Assembly: GCA_023450745.1 (NCBI GenBank)
Contig: JAEXGR010000054.1
Coordinates: 1 to 64,000 of the forward strand
DNA length: 64,000 nucleotides
Direction of reading: 5' to 3'
Source of the DNA: Synergistota bacterium
GTDB lineage: Bacteria; Synergistota; Synergistia; Synergistales; Synergistaceae
Position numbers and translations under genes: made by a program. The notes beneath the pieces are model-generated. The model was not told the DNA's origin. It was given only the letters and a program-made list of their open reading frames with translations, and did no database searches. Shown here in pieces: positions 22,070 through 30,861 of this stretch; positions within the stretch are counted from its first letter, which is position 1, and the number at the start of each line of letters is the position of its first letter.

Positions 22070-23382
22070 TTTATGTCGCGCTTGTCATCCTTATACTCTC
22101 TCTCACCATCGGCGTGCCGGTCCCGGTAAGCTTCATGGCCTCCTGCGCGTGGCTCATCTTCTTCGGCGGCCCCGACGGCGCGGGATACCAGGCCACGCAG
22201 CTTCTCCCCTACGGCTTCACCCAAATGAACTCCGTCTCCCTCATCGCTATCGCGATGTTCATCCTCGCGGGCGGCATCATGGAACGCGGAAAGATCGCCG
22301 AAAAGCTCATTGACATGGTAGACGTCTTCGTCGGCCATATCAAGGGCGGACTGGGCATCGTCGCCGTCGTCTCCTGCGCCGTCTTCGGCTCCATCTGCGG
22401 CGCGGCCTGCGCCACCCTCTCCTGCATCGGCGCGATCATGTTCCCGCGCCTCCGTCAGGGCGGCTATCCGATGGGACACGCCTGCGCGCTGATGGCGAAC
22501 GCCTCGCTGCTCGGCCTTCTCATCCCCCCGAACGCGACGCTCATCATCTTCGCCTGGATCAGCGGCATCTCCGTCCTCGCCTGCTTCCTCTCCACGGTGG
22601 GCCCCGGAATAATCACGATCATCCTCCTCAGCGCCATCAACGTCTGGATGCTGCGCAACAATAAAGAGGTCTTCGTGGAGATAAAGCGCTCGGGCAAAGA
22701 GCGCAGGGAGATGTTCATGAAGCGCGGACGCCTCGCCATTCCGGCGCTCGTCATGCCGGTAATGGTCCTCGGCGGCATCTACGGCGGCGTCATGACGACG
22801 ACCGAAGCCTCGGCCCTCGCGGTGCTCTACTGCATTCCCATCGGCCTCTTCGTCTACAAGGGGCTCACCTGGAAAACCCTCTTCAACATCATCGTCGAGA
22901 GCGCGATTACGACCGGCGTCATCATGGTCATGCTCTACTCCGTCTCGATGCTTTCGCGCCTCTACATCCTTGAAGACCTGCCGGGCCGCGTGCTGCACCT
23001 CTTCTACTCGATTTCGACCAACCCCATCGTCGTCATGATGATGATCAACGTCTTCCTCGTGCTGATGGGGATGCTGATGGACGACATCAGCGTCGTCGTG
23101 CTCACCACGCCGATCCTGCTGCCGATCATCATGGACCTCGGCTTCAACCCCGTCCACTACGCTGCGATCGTCGGCGTCAACACCGCGCTCGGCTGCATCA
23201 CGCCGCCCGCAGCTCCGGTCCTCTACCTCAGCGGACGAGTGGGGGGCGCGCCGATAAACGAAATCATGAGTCCGGCGCTGAAGTTCATGGTGCTCTGCTG
23301 GGTGCCGGTGCTTCTCGTAACGGCCTACATCCCGAAGGTCGTGCTCGCGCTGCCGCACTTCGTGCTGGGAGTTCCCTGGTAA
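22066..23382 (+). CDS. TRAP transporter large permease, DctM family
   Basis: A 438-aa polytopic membrane protein of the DctM family, the ion-coupled channel subunit of TRAP transporters. About twelve hydrophobic segments are visible. Conserved stretches include TIGVPVPVSFM, IPPNATLIIFAWISGISV, GGIYGGVMTTTEASALAVLY and LTTPILLPIIMDLGFNPVHYAAIVGVNTALGCITPPAAP. The start overlaps the dctQ stop (ATGA), so the two are translationally coupled. A terminator follows 34 nt after the stop. The substrate cannot be predicted without the receptor. Confidence 0.93.
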   Translation: MIYVALVILILSLTIGVPVPVSFMASCAWLIFFGGPDGAGYQATQLLPYGFTQMNSVSLIAIAMFILAGGIMERGKIAEKLIDMVDVFVGHIKGGLGIVAVVSCAVFGSICGAACATLSCIGAIMFPRLRQGGYPMGHACALMANASLLGLLIPPNATLIIFAWISGISVLACFLSTVGPGIITIILLSAINVWMLRNNKEVFVEIKRSGKERREMFMKRGRLAIPALVMPVMVLGGIYGGVMTTTEASALAVLYCIPIGLFVYKGLTWKTLFNIIVESAITTGVIMVMLYSVSMLSRLYILEDLPGRVLHLFYSISTNPIVVMMMINVFLVLMGMLMDDISVVVLTTPILLPIIMDLGFNPVHYAAIVGVNTALGCITPPAAPVLYLSGRVGGAPINEIMSPALKFMVLCWVPVLLVTAYIPKVVLALPHFVLGVPW

Positions 23383-23415
23383 GCGCCCGCCGGAATATCT
23401 CACTGCCAACCGCAA

Positions 23416-23449
23416 GGAGCCGCTCAGGCAGATGGGCGGCTCCTTTTTT
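23416..23449 (+). terminator. Rho-independent terminator after dctM
   Basis: GGAGCCGC (23416-23423) pairs perfectly with GCGGCTCC (23436-23443), and six T follow. It ends the small-protein/dctQM operon before sbcD. Confidence 0.9.
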
Positions 23450-23539
23450 GTCTCCCGCGCCTCCGGCGGCCCCGTTTACGTTATAATATGCCTGTTTATT
23501 TCCTTAAATCATTCGCATTTTTGTCTACGGAGGGCGCTC

Positions 23540-24676
23540 ATGAAAATAATCCATCTCTCGGACCTGCACCTCGGCAAACGGGTCAATGAATTTTCGTTAT
23601 TGGAAGATCAGCGCTATATCCTAGGGCAGATCCTGAAAATAATCGAAGAGGAATCTCCGCAGGCGGTGCTTATCGCGGGCGACGTCTACGACAAGACCGT
23701 CCCCCCGGCGGAGGCGGTGACGCTCTTTGACAGCTTTATCAGCAGGCTGTCGGCGCTTAGGACAAACGTCATTATTATCAGCGGCAACCACGACTCGCCG
23801 GAGAGGCTGTCCTTCGGCGCGGCGGTCATGGCGAAAGGGGGAATCCATATCGCCCCCGTCTGCTGCGGAAAACTATCCGCCCTCACGCTGGAGGATGAAT
23901 TCGGCCCCGTCCGTTTTCACATGTATCCCTTTGTGAAGCCGGCGCAGGCCCGCGCCTTTTTCCCCGACGAAGAAATCAGCGACGCGCGCCAAGCGGCGGA
24001 GCGCATCTTAAAGGACGCGTGCGCGGACGACGGCGGCAGGGACGTCTGCGTCGCGCATCTGTTCGTCGCCGGAAGCTCCCGCTGCGACTCGGAAGACGCC
24101 GTCGCCGGCGGCCTGGACGCGGTAGACGCGGAACTTTTTCACCGCTTCGATTATACCGCGCTTGGACACCTTCACGGACCGCAGCAGTTTTGCGGCGGAC
24201 GCGTGCGCTACTGCGGCTCGCCGCTCAAATATTCATTCTCAGAGGCCGCTCACAATAAATCGCTGACGGTGGCGGAGCTGCGCGAAAAAGGCTCGCTTTC
24301 CATCCGCACAGTGCCGCTCGTCCCCCTGCGCGACATGCGCGAGATCCGCGGCGCCTACGACGAACTTACCGACCGTTCCTTCTACGACGGGCTGAATCGG
24401 GAGGACTACTTCCACATCACGCTGACGGACGAAAACGACATCTTCGAGGCGGCGGCGAAACTGCGCGTCATCTATCCCCGCCTCATGCGGCTCGACTACG
24501 ACAACCGCCGCACGCGCGCCGGAACGGACGGGCCGCCCGCCCGCGGCGTAGAAAACAAGACGCCGCTCGCACTCTTCGGCGAACTCTACGAAAAGCAAAA
24601 CGGAGCGGCGATGACGGCAGAGCAGGCCGAGTATCTTTCCGCAATGATAGATAAAGTCTGGGGTGACGCGCAGTGA
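23540..24676 (+). CDS. sbcD: Exonuclease subunit SbcD (Mre11-type nuclease)
   Basis: A 378-aa calcineurin-like nuclease that works with SbcC to cleave DNA hairpins and double-strand ends. Metal-binding motifs are in order: DLHLGK (residues 7-12), GDVYDK, SGNHDSPERL, and GHLHGPQ. The start at 23540 has GGAGG about 9 nt upstream and yields the canonical MKIIHLSDLHLGK opening. The frame's earlier ATG at 23432 falls inside the dctM terminator. A TATAAT box is at 23482-23487. The stop overlaps the sbcC start by 4 bp. Confidence 0.95.
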   Translation: MKIIHLSDLHLGKRVNEFSLLEDQRYILGQILKIIEEESPQAVLIAGDVYDKTVPPAEAVTLFDSFISRLSALRTNVIIISGNHDSPERLSFGAAVMAKGGIHIAPVCCGKLSALTLEDEFGPVRFHMYPFVKPAQARAFFPDEEISDARQAAERILKDACADDGGRDVCVAHLFVAGSSRCDSEDAVAGGLDAVDAELFHRFDYTALGHLHGPQQFCGGRVRYCGSPLKYSFSEAAHNKSLTVAELREKGSLSIRTVPLVPLRDMREIRGAYDELTDRSFYDGLNREDYFHITLTDENDIFEAAAKLRVIYPRLMRLDYDNRRTRAGTDGPPARGVENKTPLALFGELYEKQNGAAMTAEQAEYLSAMIDKVWGDAQ

Positions 24677-27600
24677 GACCGCTGAAACTGACGCTGTCGG
24701 CCTTCGGCCCCTTTAAGAAAGAGACCGTAATCGACCTGGAAAAGCTCGGCACCGAAGGGCTTTACCTCATCTGCGGCGACACTGGGGCGGGAAAGACGAC
24801 GATCTTCGACGGCATCGCCTACGCCCTCTACGGGGCGGCCAGCGGCGACACCCGCGCCGCCGACATGTTCCGCAGCGAATACGCCGCCGAAGACACGCCC
24901 ACCTTCGCCGAACTGGTCTTCCTCTTTGACGGCAAAGAATATACCGTCAAACGCAGCCCCGCCTACAAAAAGCCTAAGAAGAGGGGCGGCGGCTACACGA
25001 ACGCCCTGCCAGGCGCCGAGCTGCGCCTTCCCGACGGCTCCGTAAAAAGCGGCGTCACAACGGTCACAAACGCGATAAAGGACCTGCTGGGGCTCGACCG
25101 AGAGCAGTTTTCCCAGATAGCGATGATCGCGCAGGGCGAATTTCTCAAGATGCTGCTGGCCTCGACGGACGACCGCGGCGCGCTGCTCTCCATGCTGCTG
25201 AAAACAAAGCTCTATCAGACGCTGCAGGCCAGGCTGAAAGAAGAGGCCGCGGCGTGCGAAAGGGAGTGCGGAAAGAGGCGCGAGGCGCTCCTCCAATACA
25301 TAAACGGCGTCGAGCAGATAGAGGGAGCGCCGCGCGCCGCGCTGGACGAAGCGGCCGCCGCCTCACCCGCCGCCGTCTTGAAAACCGTCAAAGAGATAAT
25401 CGAAGCGGACGAAGAAAACGTGCGCCGGCTAGCGGCAGAAACGGCGGCCGCCGAAGAGGAGGCCGCCCGGCTCAACGCCGCAAGGACGCGCGCCGAAGCG
25501 AGGAAAATGACGGAAGAAAACCTCCGCGCGGCAAAAAAACGCCTTGAGGAGAGGGAGGCCACGCTCTCGCAGCTGACGGCGGCACTCGAGGCCGAGGAGG
25601 CCCGCGCCGGTGAGCGTCTGGCGTTAAGCGCCGAAATCGCGGCGCTGGAAGCCGAACTTCCATCATACGACGAGCTGGAAGAGCGGCGCGCGATACATGA
25701 AGCCGAAAAAGCAAAAGTTGCCGCGGACAAGAGGGTCTTCGCCAAGCAGCGGGAAGAGCTGAAAAAGATGACGGAAGCCATCGAAGCGCTGAAAAACGAG
25801 CAGCTCGCCGTTAAGGACGCGCCGTCAAAAAAGGCCGCTTTCGAGGCCGAACTTGCGGCGGCCTCGGCCCGCCGCGACGAGGCCGCCGCCATAAAGGAGT
25901 CGGCGGAACGGCTCCTAAAGCTGGAAGAGGAGCTGACCGCCGGGAAAAATTCATGGGAGGCCCGCCGCAAAGCCCATGAGAAAGAGGAAAAGGAGCGCGC
26001 CAGGCAGCTCGCCGCCGAAAAAGAGGCGCTGGAAAAACTCAAAAAGGAGGCGGCGCAAGCCGCCGGGGCGGAGCTGACCCTCGAGAGGGCGGAGAATCGA
26101 AAAAGGGAGGCGGAAAACGCGGCGGCACAGCTCTTGGCCTTTGAGACAAGGCTGGATAAATACGCCGCGTGCGCCGCCGCGCTGGAAAAGGCGCAGAAAC
26201 AAGTCCGGCAGGCGCAGAGCGCCTATGAAGCGGCCAATGATAAATACAGCGGCAAAAATATCAAATTCCTCAGCGCGCAGGCCGGCCTGCTGGCGGCAAA
26301 GCTTACGGAAGGGGCCCCCTGCCCCGTCTGCGGCTCGCCGGTACACCCGGCCCCCGCGGCGTTGGCCCCGGAGGTTCCCACCGAAGCCGAGCTAAAAAGG
26401 GCGAAAGACCACGCGGAAAAAGCCGAAAAAGAATACCGCGCCTTAAGCGAGGCGGCGGCGTTCGCAAAGAGCGAAAAAGAGGCCGCCGCGGAAGAGCTGC
26501 TCAAAAATTCCGCCGCGCTTTTCGGCAAAACGGAAATGGGAGATATTCGCGCGGCGTTCGCGAAGCGGCGGGCGGAAAACGAAAGAGAACTCGCTCTCGC
26601 CCAGGCCGCCGTCGAAGCCGCCGCCGCGGACGTAAAAAACAAAGGCAGGCTCGCGGAAAGCCTCGCCTCAAAGGAACAGGCGCTCGCGGCAAGAGAAGAA
26701 GAGACGCGCCTCTTCACCGCCGACTGGCTTGACGCCTCTTCCGCCGCGCGGTCGGAGATGGACAGGCTCGCGGGCATGGCGGAAAACGCCGCCGCCGCGC
26801 TCACGGAAAAGGCGCAAAAGGCCTACGGCGAGCCAGACCCGGCAAAAGCCCTTTCGCGCGCGAGCGCGGAAGTCAAAAAGACAGATGAAAAAATCCGCGC
26901 GCTGCGGCAAAACATCACGGTAGAAGACGTGAACGTCCGCCGCCGCGCGCTCCTCGAAAGCCTCATTCCGCAAAAAGAGGCCGAAAAAGACAAGGCGCGG
27001 GAGGCGCTGCACGCGCGGGAAACCGCCGCCGCCGAGGCGGAAAGCTCGCTTGCCGCCAGACTGGAAAACCTTCAGGCGAGCGCCGCGAAATTAAAATTCG
27101 GCGACAAAAAGAGCGCCCTAAGCGCCATCGAAAAGAAAACGGAGACGTTGGAATCATCGCGAAAGAGGCTTGCCGCGGCGCGCGGCGAAGCGGAAAAGGG
27201 CCGCGCGGCGCGCGACGCGGCGGCAGGCGAAATCACGGGATTGGAAAAAGAGCTCCAGAACTCAGCGCCGGAAGATATGGATAAAATCAGCCGGGAGCTC
27301 TCCGCGGCTCTAGAGAGAAAAGCCTTCGCGGCCAATCGGAAAGACGAGAGCGCCTCACGCCTCAGAGCCAACCGCAAGGCCGCAGAAGCCATCGAAGCGA
27401 CCGCCTCCCTGATGGCCGAGGCCGAACGAAAAAGGGCGCTCATCGCTCCGCTCGCGGACACCGCAAACGGCACGCTGCCCCAAAAACCGCGCATCATGCT
27501 CGAGACCTACGTGCAGACGGCCTACTTCGACCGCATCCTCGAACGGGCCAATCTGCGGCTGATGATCATGTCAAACGCGCACTACGAATTAAAGCGCCGG

Positions 27601-27978
27601 GAGGACGACGGCACGCTGAAAAGCAAGATAGGCCTCGACCTCGACGTGGTGGACCATTACAACGGCAGCCGGCGGAGCGTAAAGACCCTCTCCGGCGGCG
27701 AGGCCTTTATGGCGTCGCTCTCCCTCGCGCTCGGGCTCTCCGACGAGATACAGCAAAAGACCGGCGGCGTGCGCCTCGATACGCTCTTCGTAGACGAAGG
27801 CTTCGGCTCGCTTGACGAGGAATCGCTGGAAAGCGCCCTAAAAGTGCTCTGCGCCTTAAGCGGCGGCGGCCGTCTGGTCGGCATCATCTCCCATGTCGCG
27901 GAGCTCCGGGAAAAGATCGACCGGCAGATAGTGGTGACAAAAGACCGCGCCGCCGGAAGCGCGGTCCGCATAAACTAA
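24673..27978 (+). CDS. sbcC: Exonuclease subunit SbcC (Rad50-type SMC ATPase)
   Basis: A 1101-aa SMC-like ATPase that partners SbcD. The N-terminal Walker A is CGDTGAGKTTIFDG (residues 34-47). Two long Ala/Glu/Lys-rich coiled coils flank a zinc hook, CPVCGSP, with cysteines at 550 and 553. The C-terminal ABC signature is KTLSGGEAFMASLSLALGLSD and the Walker B/D-loop is LDTLFVDEGFGSLDEESL near residue 1040. It starts with GTG overlapping the sbcD stop. Family members process hairpin DNA, which is notable because hairpin-forming repeats lie directly downstream. Confidence 0.95.
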   Translation: MRPLKLTLSAFGPFKKETVIDLEKLGTEGLYLICGDTGAGKTTIFDGIAYALYGAASGDTRAADMFRSEYAAEDTPTFAELVFLFDGKEYTVKRSPAYKKPKKRGGGYTNALPGAELRLPDGSVKSGVTTVTNAIKDLLGLDREQFSQIAMIAQGEFLKMLLASTDDRGALLSMLLKTKLYQTLQARLKEEAAACERECGKRREALLQYINGVEQIEGAPRAALDEAAAASPAAVLKTVKEIIEADEENVRRLAAETAAAEEEAARLNAARTRAEARKMTEENLRAAKKRLEEREATLSQLTAALEAEEARAGERLALSAEIAALEAELPSYDELEERRAIHEAEKAKVAADKRVFAKQREELKKMTEAIEALKNEQLAVKDAPSKKAAFEAELAAASARRDEAAAIKESAERLLKLEEELTAGKNSWEARRKAHEKEEKERARQLAAEKEALEKLKKEAAQAAGAELTLERAENRKREAENAAAQLLAFETRLDKYAACAAALEKAQKQVRQAQSAYEAANDKYSGKNIKFLSAQAGLLAAKLTEGAPCPVCGSPVHPAPAALAPEVPTEAELKRAKDHAEKAEKEYRALSEAAAFAKSEKEAAAEELLKNSAALFGKTEMGDIRAAFAKRRAENERELALAQAAVEAAAADVKNKGRLAESLASKEQALAAREEETRLFTADWLDASSAARSEMDRLAGMAENAAAALTEKAQKAYGEPDPAKALSRASAEVKKTDEKIRALRQNITVEDVNVRRRALLESLIPQKEAEKDKAREALHARETAAAEAESSLAARLENLQASAAKLKFGDKKSALSAIEKKTETLESSRKRLAAARGEAEKGRAARDAAAGEITGLEKELQNSAPEDMDKISRELSAALERKAFAANRKDESASRLRANRKAAEAIEATASLMAEAERKRALIAPLADTANGTLPQKPRIMLETYVQTAYFDRILERANLRLMIMSNAHYELKRREDDGTLKSKIGLDLDVVDHYNGSRRSVKTLSGGEAFMASLSLALGLSDEIQQKTGGVRLDTLFVDEGFGSLDEESLESALKVLCALSGGGRLVGIISHVAELREKIDRQIVVTKDRAAGSAVRIN

Positions 27979-28015
27979 GCCGGCGTTTAGGGAACTTTGC
28001 GGAAAGGCGGGGCGG

Positions 28016-28184
28016 CAGGGCAACAGCATTTACTTTTTGCGTGCCCTTAAAGCCTCCCTGATTGCTGTGCTTTGCGCCCACTAAAAACCTCCATCGCGAA
28101 AGGGGCCAAAGGGCAAGGGCAGCCCCTTCCGCAGGTTTTGCTTGACGTTTTGTGCCTTCCAAAAAAGTAAATGCTGTCGCCCTG
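28016..28184. mobile_element. 169-bp MITE-like element with 23-bp TIRs and 10-bp target duplication
   Basis: The ends are inverted repeats of 23 bp (28016-28038 and 28162-28184) matching at 22 positions. They begin CAGGGC(A/G)ACAGC and end ATTTACTTTTT. Directly outside both ends is the identical 10-mer GGCGGGGCGG (28006-28015 and 28185-28194), a target-site duplication. There is no coding capacity inside, only GC-rich sequence with an AAGGGGC/GCCCCTT stem. The CAGGG terminus and an 8-10 bp duplication are typical, as I recall, of ISAs1-family insertion sequences, so a transposase of that type probably mobilised it. It inserted just after sbcC. Confidence 0.8.
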
Positions 28185-28258
28185 GGCGGGGCGGCGCCTG
28201 TGCTTGACCCGCCGAACGCTTCCTTCCTCAAAAGCAGCGCGCCTTTAATAATTCTTCC

Positions 28259-28308
28259 ATACGACACAAACCGGCGGAGTGACCGCTCTCCGCCGGTTTG
28301 TGTCGTAT
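28259..28308. terminator. 21-bp perfect hairpin between convergent sbcC and proS
   Basis: Arms at 28259-28279 and 28288-28308 are perfectly complementary over 21 bp with an 8-nt loop (tgaccgct). The position between converging genes suggests a bidirectional terminator. Neither side has a proper U-run: the plus strand continues CTTGCTTTAATT and the minus strand GGAAGAATTATT. It may instead be a palindromic repeat. Confidence 0.6.
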
Positions 28309-28335
28309 CTTGCTTTAATTATTACTTCACCGCTT

Positions 28336-29778
28336 TTAATAGGACTTCGCGAAGATCGCCTTTCTGGCTCCCTCTTTGCCGGTGTAGAAGCACTTTCCGC
28401 GCTCGCCGGCGTGGGCGAAGGGGAAACATCTCGGCGTCGCGCCCGTCGCTTCCTTGATCGCCTTTTCGTCCTCCTTTGTACCGCCGAAGAATACCTCGAT
28501 AAAACCGCCCTCTTTTTCGAGCAGCTTCTTGAATTCTTCCATATCGGCGGCCTTGTGGGTATTGGCGAGGCGGAAATCAAGCGCGCGCTGGTAGAGATTA
28601 CGCTGGATATCCTCAAGCAGCGCGGGAACCGCCGTCGCGGCGTCAGCCCAGGCGATGTCGATCTTTTCGCCGGTATCGCGGCGCACGGCGCGGATCTTTT
28701 CACCGGCGAACTCTTTCTCTCCGAGCTCGAGGCGCAGCGGGACGCCCTTCTGCAAATGTGAGAAGAAGCGGTCGCCGGGGCGCATATGGAACTGCGTATC
28801 GATCTTCACGAAGCGTCCGCCGACGGCCTTGTTAAGCTCCTGCTGGAGTGCCTCCGCCTTCGGCATGATCTCGCCGGTGATTTTTTCGTCATTCGTGGAG
28901 ATGGGAATGATGACGGCTTTTACAGGAGCGATGCGCGGCGGCAGAATCAGGCCGTCGTTGTCAGAGTGAGTCATGATGATGGCGCCGATGAGGCGTGTGG
29001 AAACGCCCCAGCTTGTGGTGTAGGCAAACTCCATCTCGCCCTCTTTATTCTGGAACTGTATCTCGAAGGCTTTCGCGAAGTTCTGGCCCAGATAGTGGCT
29101 CGTGCCGGCCTGCAAAGCCTTTTTATCGCTCATCATCGTCTCGCAGGTGTAGGTGTTGTCGGCGCCGGGGAAACGCTCGCCCTCGGTCTTTTCTCCCTCA
29201 AGCACCGGCAGCGCGAGATAATCCGTCATCACCTGCCGGTATACCTCAAGCATACGCAGCGTCTCTTCGACGGCTTCCTCTTTCGTCGCGTGGGCGGTGT
29301 GCCCTTCCTGCCAGAGAAACTCCGAGGTACGCAGGAACAGGCGCGGGCGTTTTTCCCAGCGCATGACGTTGCACCACTGGTTTATCAGGATCGGCAGGTC
29401 GCGCCATGACTGCACCCATTTACTGTACATGTGGCCGATGACGGTCTCGGAGGTCGGGCGGATGATGAGGGGCTCTTCCAGCTCTTCGCCTCCGGCGTGC
29501 GTGACTACCGCGCACTCCGGCGCAAACCCTTCGACGTGCTCCGCCTCTTTCGCGAGGAAGGACTGCGGAATCAGCAGCGGAAAGGCCGCGTTCACATGTC
29601 CGGTCTCTTTGAAGGCGTCGTCGAAGTACCGCTGCACCATTTCCCAAACCGCGTAGCCGGTCGGGCGCACGACCATACAGCCGCGCACCGGCGCGTAATC
29701 GGCCATCTCCGCGACGCGGATAACGTCAAGGTACCACTGTGAATAATCTTTTTCTTTCGGGGTGATATTTTTCGCCAT
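28336..29778 (-). CDS. proS: Prolyl-tRNA synthetase, archaeal/eukaryote-type (ProS type 3)
   Basis: A 480-aa class II aminoacyl-tRNA synthetase charging tRNA-Pro. The length, the opening KEKDYSQWYLDVIRVAEMADYAPVRGCMVV and the lack of the roughly 180-aa editing insertion of the bacterial form place it in the short type 3 family. Class II motifs are seen in PLIIRPTSETVIG, RWEKRPRLFLRTSEFLWQEGHTAH and the C-terminal HSDNDGLILPPRIAP. The terminal CFYTGKEGARKAIFAKSY is also typical. GGAGG lies 8 nt before the ATG. This variant is common in several anaerobic lineages, so transfer cannot be inferred from it alone. Confidence 0.95.
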   Translation of the reverse strand: MAKNITPKEKDYSQWYLDVIRVAEMADYAPVRGCMVVRPTGYAVWEMVQRYFDDAFKETGHVNAAFPLLIPQSFLAKEAEHVEGFAPECAVVTHAGGEELEEPLIIRPTSETVIGHMYSKWVQSWRDLPILINQWCNVMRWEKRPRLFLRTSEFLWQEGHTAHATKEEAVEETLRMLEVYRQVMTDYLALPVLEGEKTEGERFPGADNTYTCETMMSDKKALQAGTSHYLGQNFAKAFEIQFQNKEGEMEFAYTTSWGVSTRLIGAIIMTHSDNDGLILPPRIAPVKAVIIPISTNDEKITGEIMPKAEALQQELNKAVGGRFVKIDTQFHMRPGDRFFSHLQKGVPLRLELGEKEFAGEKIRAVRRDTGEKIDIAWADAATAVPALLEDIQRNLYQRALDFRLANTHKAADMEEFKKLLEKEGGFIEVFFGGTKEDEKAIKEATGATPRCFPFAHAGERGKCFYTGKEGARKAIFAKSY

Positions 29779-29929
29779 CTATAGTTCCTCCATACCTTTT
29801 TGGTCGTTTATTTTCCTGATTACAGTCGCTCTATATTCTACCACTTTTCAGGCTGATTTTGCGATGCCGATCATCGGCTTTGCCCCGCCGTCATAGCGAA
29901 AAAAAGACACGAGAAATTTTTTTCTGTTA

Positions 29930-30310
29930 CTAAGCAAAACCGCAAACGCCATTTTTATTTTGTTAGCTTACAAAGATAAATGGCGTTTGCAAAGGTTTTG
30001 GGCTCCCTCCTTGAGGCGGCCAGGGAGCCAAATCATTGTTTTTCTGATTTGGCTCCCTGGTTCTCTGGCTCCCTCGCCGAGGGAGCTGGATCGGCGAAGC
30101 CGAGACTGAGGGAGTTTTGACCTTGGTTTTATGTTTTATCTTCTTCTAGTAATGAAAACCTTAAGGTCAAAGTCTACACTCCCTCCGACCCGGCGAAAAC
30201 CCGCCACCGGGCCACCTCTGATGTAACTACCAGCCGAATCGCACAAATCAGAAAAACGCTGATTTGGCTCTCTGGCCGCCTCAGCGAGGGAGGCTTTAAA
30301 GGCGCAAACA
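29930..30310. repeat. Noncoding cluster of palindromic repeats between proS and the YerC-like gene
   Basis: The 757-bp gap from 29779 to 30536 holds no gene. Five inverted repeats follow each other. Arms are 29942-29954 with 29978-29990 (13 bp), 30020-30035 with 30045-30060 (16 bp, perfect), 30068-30075 with 30079-30086 (8 bp, then a TCGGC/GCCGA hairpin), 30115-30130 with 30155-30171, and 30245-30251 with 30259-30265. The GGCTCCCTCG / CGAGGGAGC and ACTGAGGGAGTTT words resemble repeats widespread in gut bacterial genomes (from memory). A degenerate direct copy (CTGATTTGGCTC) occurs at 30044 and 30259. Outside these repeats I see only the promoter at 30462. Confidence 0.7.
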
Positions 30311-30461
30311 AAAATCGTTGAGCATCGGCAGATTGTTTTTTGTCACTAGCACGCCAACCCCTCATTTATCTTTTCTCCACCCAAAGGAAATCAGCGCTTA
30401 CGCTTTCGCCTGATAGCAGAAAAACCGGCGCGAAGAAGCGCCGTATGCGTCATAAGCCGGC

Positions 30462-30489
30462 TTGACTTTTTTTCGATTTAGCGTATTCT
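30462..30489 (+). promoter_or_regulatory. Sigma-70 promoter for the YerC-like regulator
   Basis: TTGACT (30462-30467), a 16-bp spacer containing a T-run, and TATTCT (30484-30489) lie about 50 nt before the start codon. The match is good but not perfect. Confidence 0.6.
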
Positions 30490-30536
30490 ATTTACTATAG
30501 TCGCTGATTAAAGTTCTAAAATACGGAGGCAAAACC

Positions 30537-30845
30537 ATGTCAAACCAGTGGAAAGACGAATTCACCGACCAGCTTTGCGATTCCATAGTTGCCATTACCG
30601 ACAGGGACGAGGCTTACCGATTTCTTGAAGATGTCGCGACCTTCTCCGAGATCAAGGCTTTCTCCCAGAGACTTCAGGTCGCCAGCCTGCTGCTCAGGGG
30701 GTTTTCTTATCCGCAGATCGTACAGGCCACCGGTGCCAGCACGGCAACGATCAGCCGCGTGAAAAAGTTTGTCGAGTACGGCGCCGACGGCTACCGCGAC
30801 GTTCTGCGCAAGCTTGAGGCGACGAAGGCGGCCGAAGAGAAATAG
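30537..30845 (+). CDS. TrpR/YerC-YecD family DNA-binding protein
   Basis: A 102-aa protein of the YerC/YecD family, related to the Trp repressor. The helix-turn-helix is visible: FSEIKAFSQRLQVASLLLRGFSYPQIVQATGASTATISRVKKFVEYGADGY. GGAGG lies 7 nt before the ATG and a promoter is seen upstream. Family members are common next to diverse genes; their ligands are mostly unknown. A degenerate SDR gene follows 16 nt after the stop. Confidence 0.88.
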   Translation: MSNQWKDEFTDQLCDSIVAITDRDEAYRFLEDVATFSEIKAFSQRLQVASLLLRGFSYPQIVQATGASTATISRVKKFVEYGADGYRDVLRKLEATKAAEEK

Positions 30846-30861
30846 CTGCGGCAAATGCAAA

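Noticed and set aside
21964..23415. 483-aa minus-strand open frame across dctM
   Set aside because: Very rich in Asp, His, Arg and Glu, the typical antisense shadow of a membrane protein gene; dctM on the other strand is clear.
30174..30365. 63-aa minus-strand frame in the repeat island
   Set aside because: It runs through palindromic repeats and has no protein-like features.
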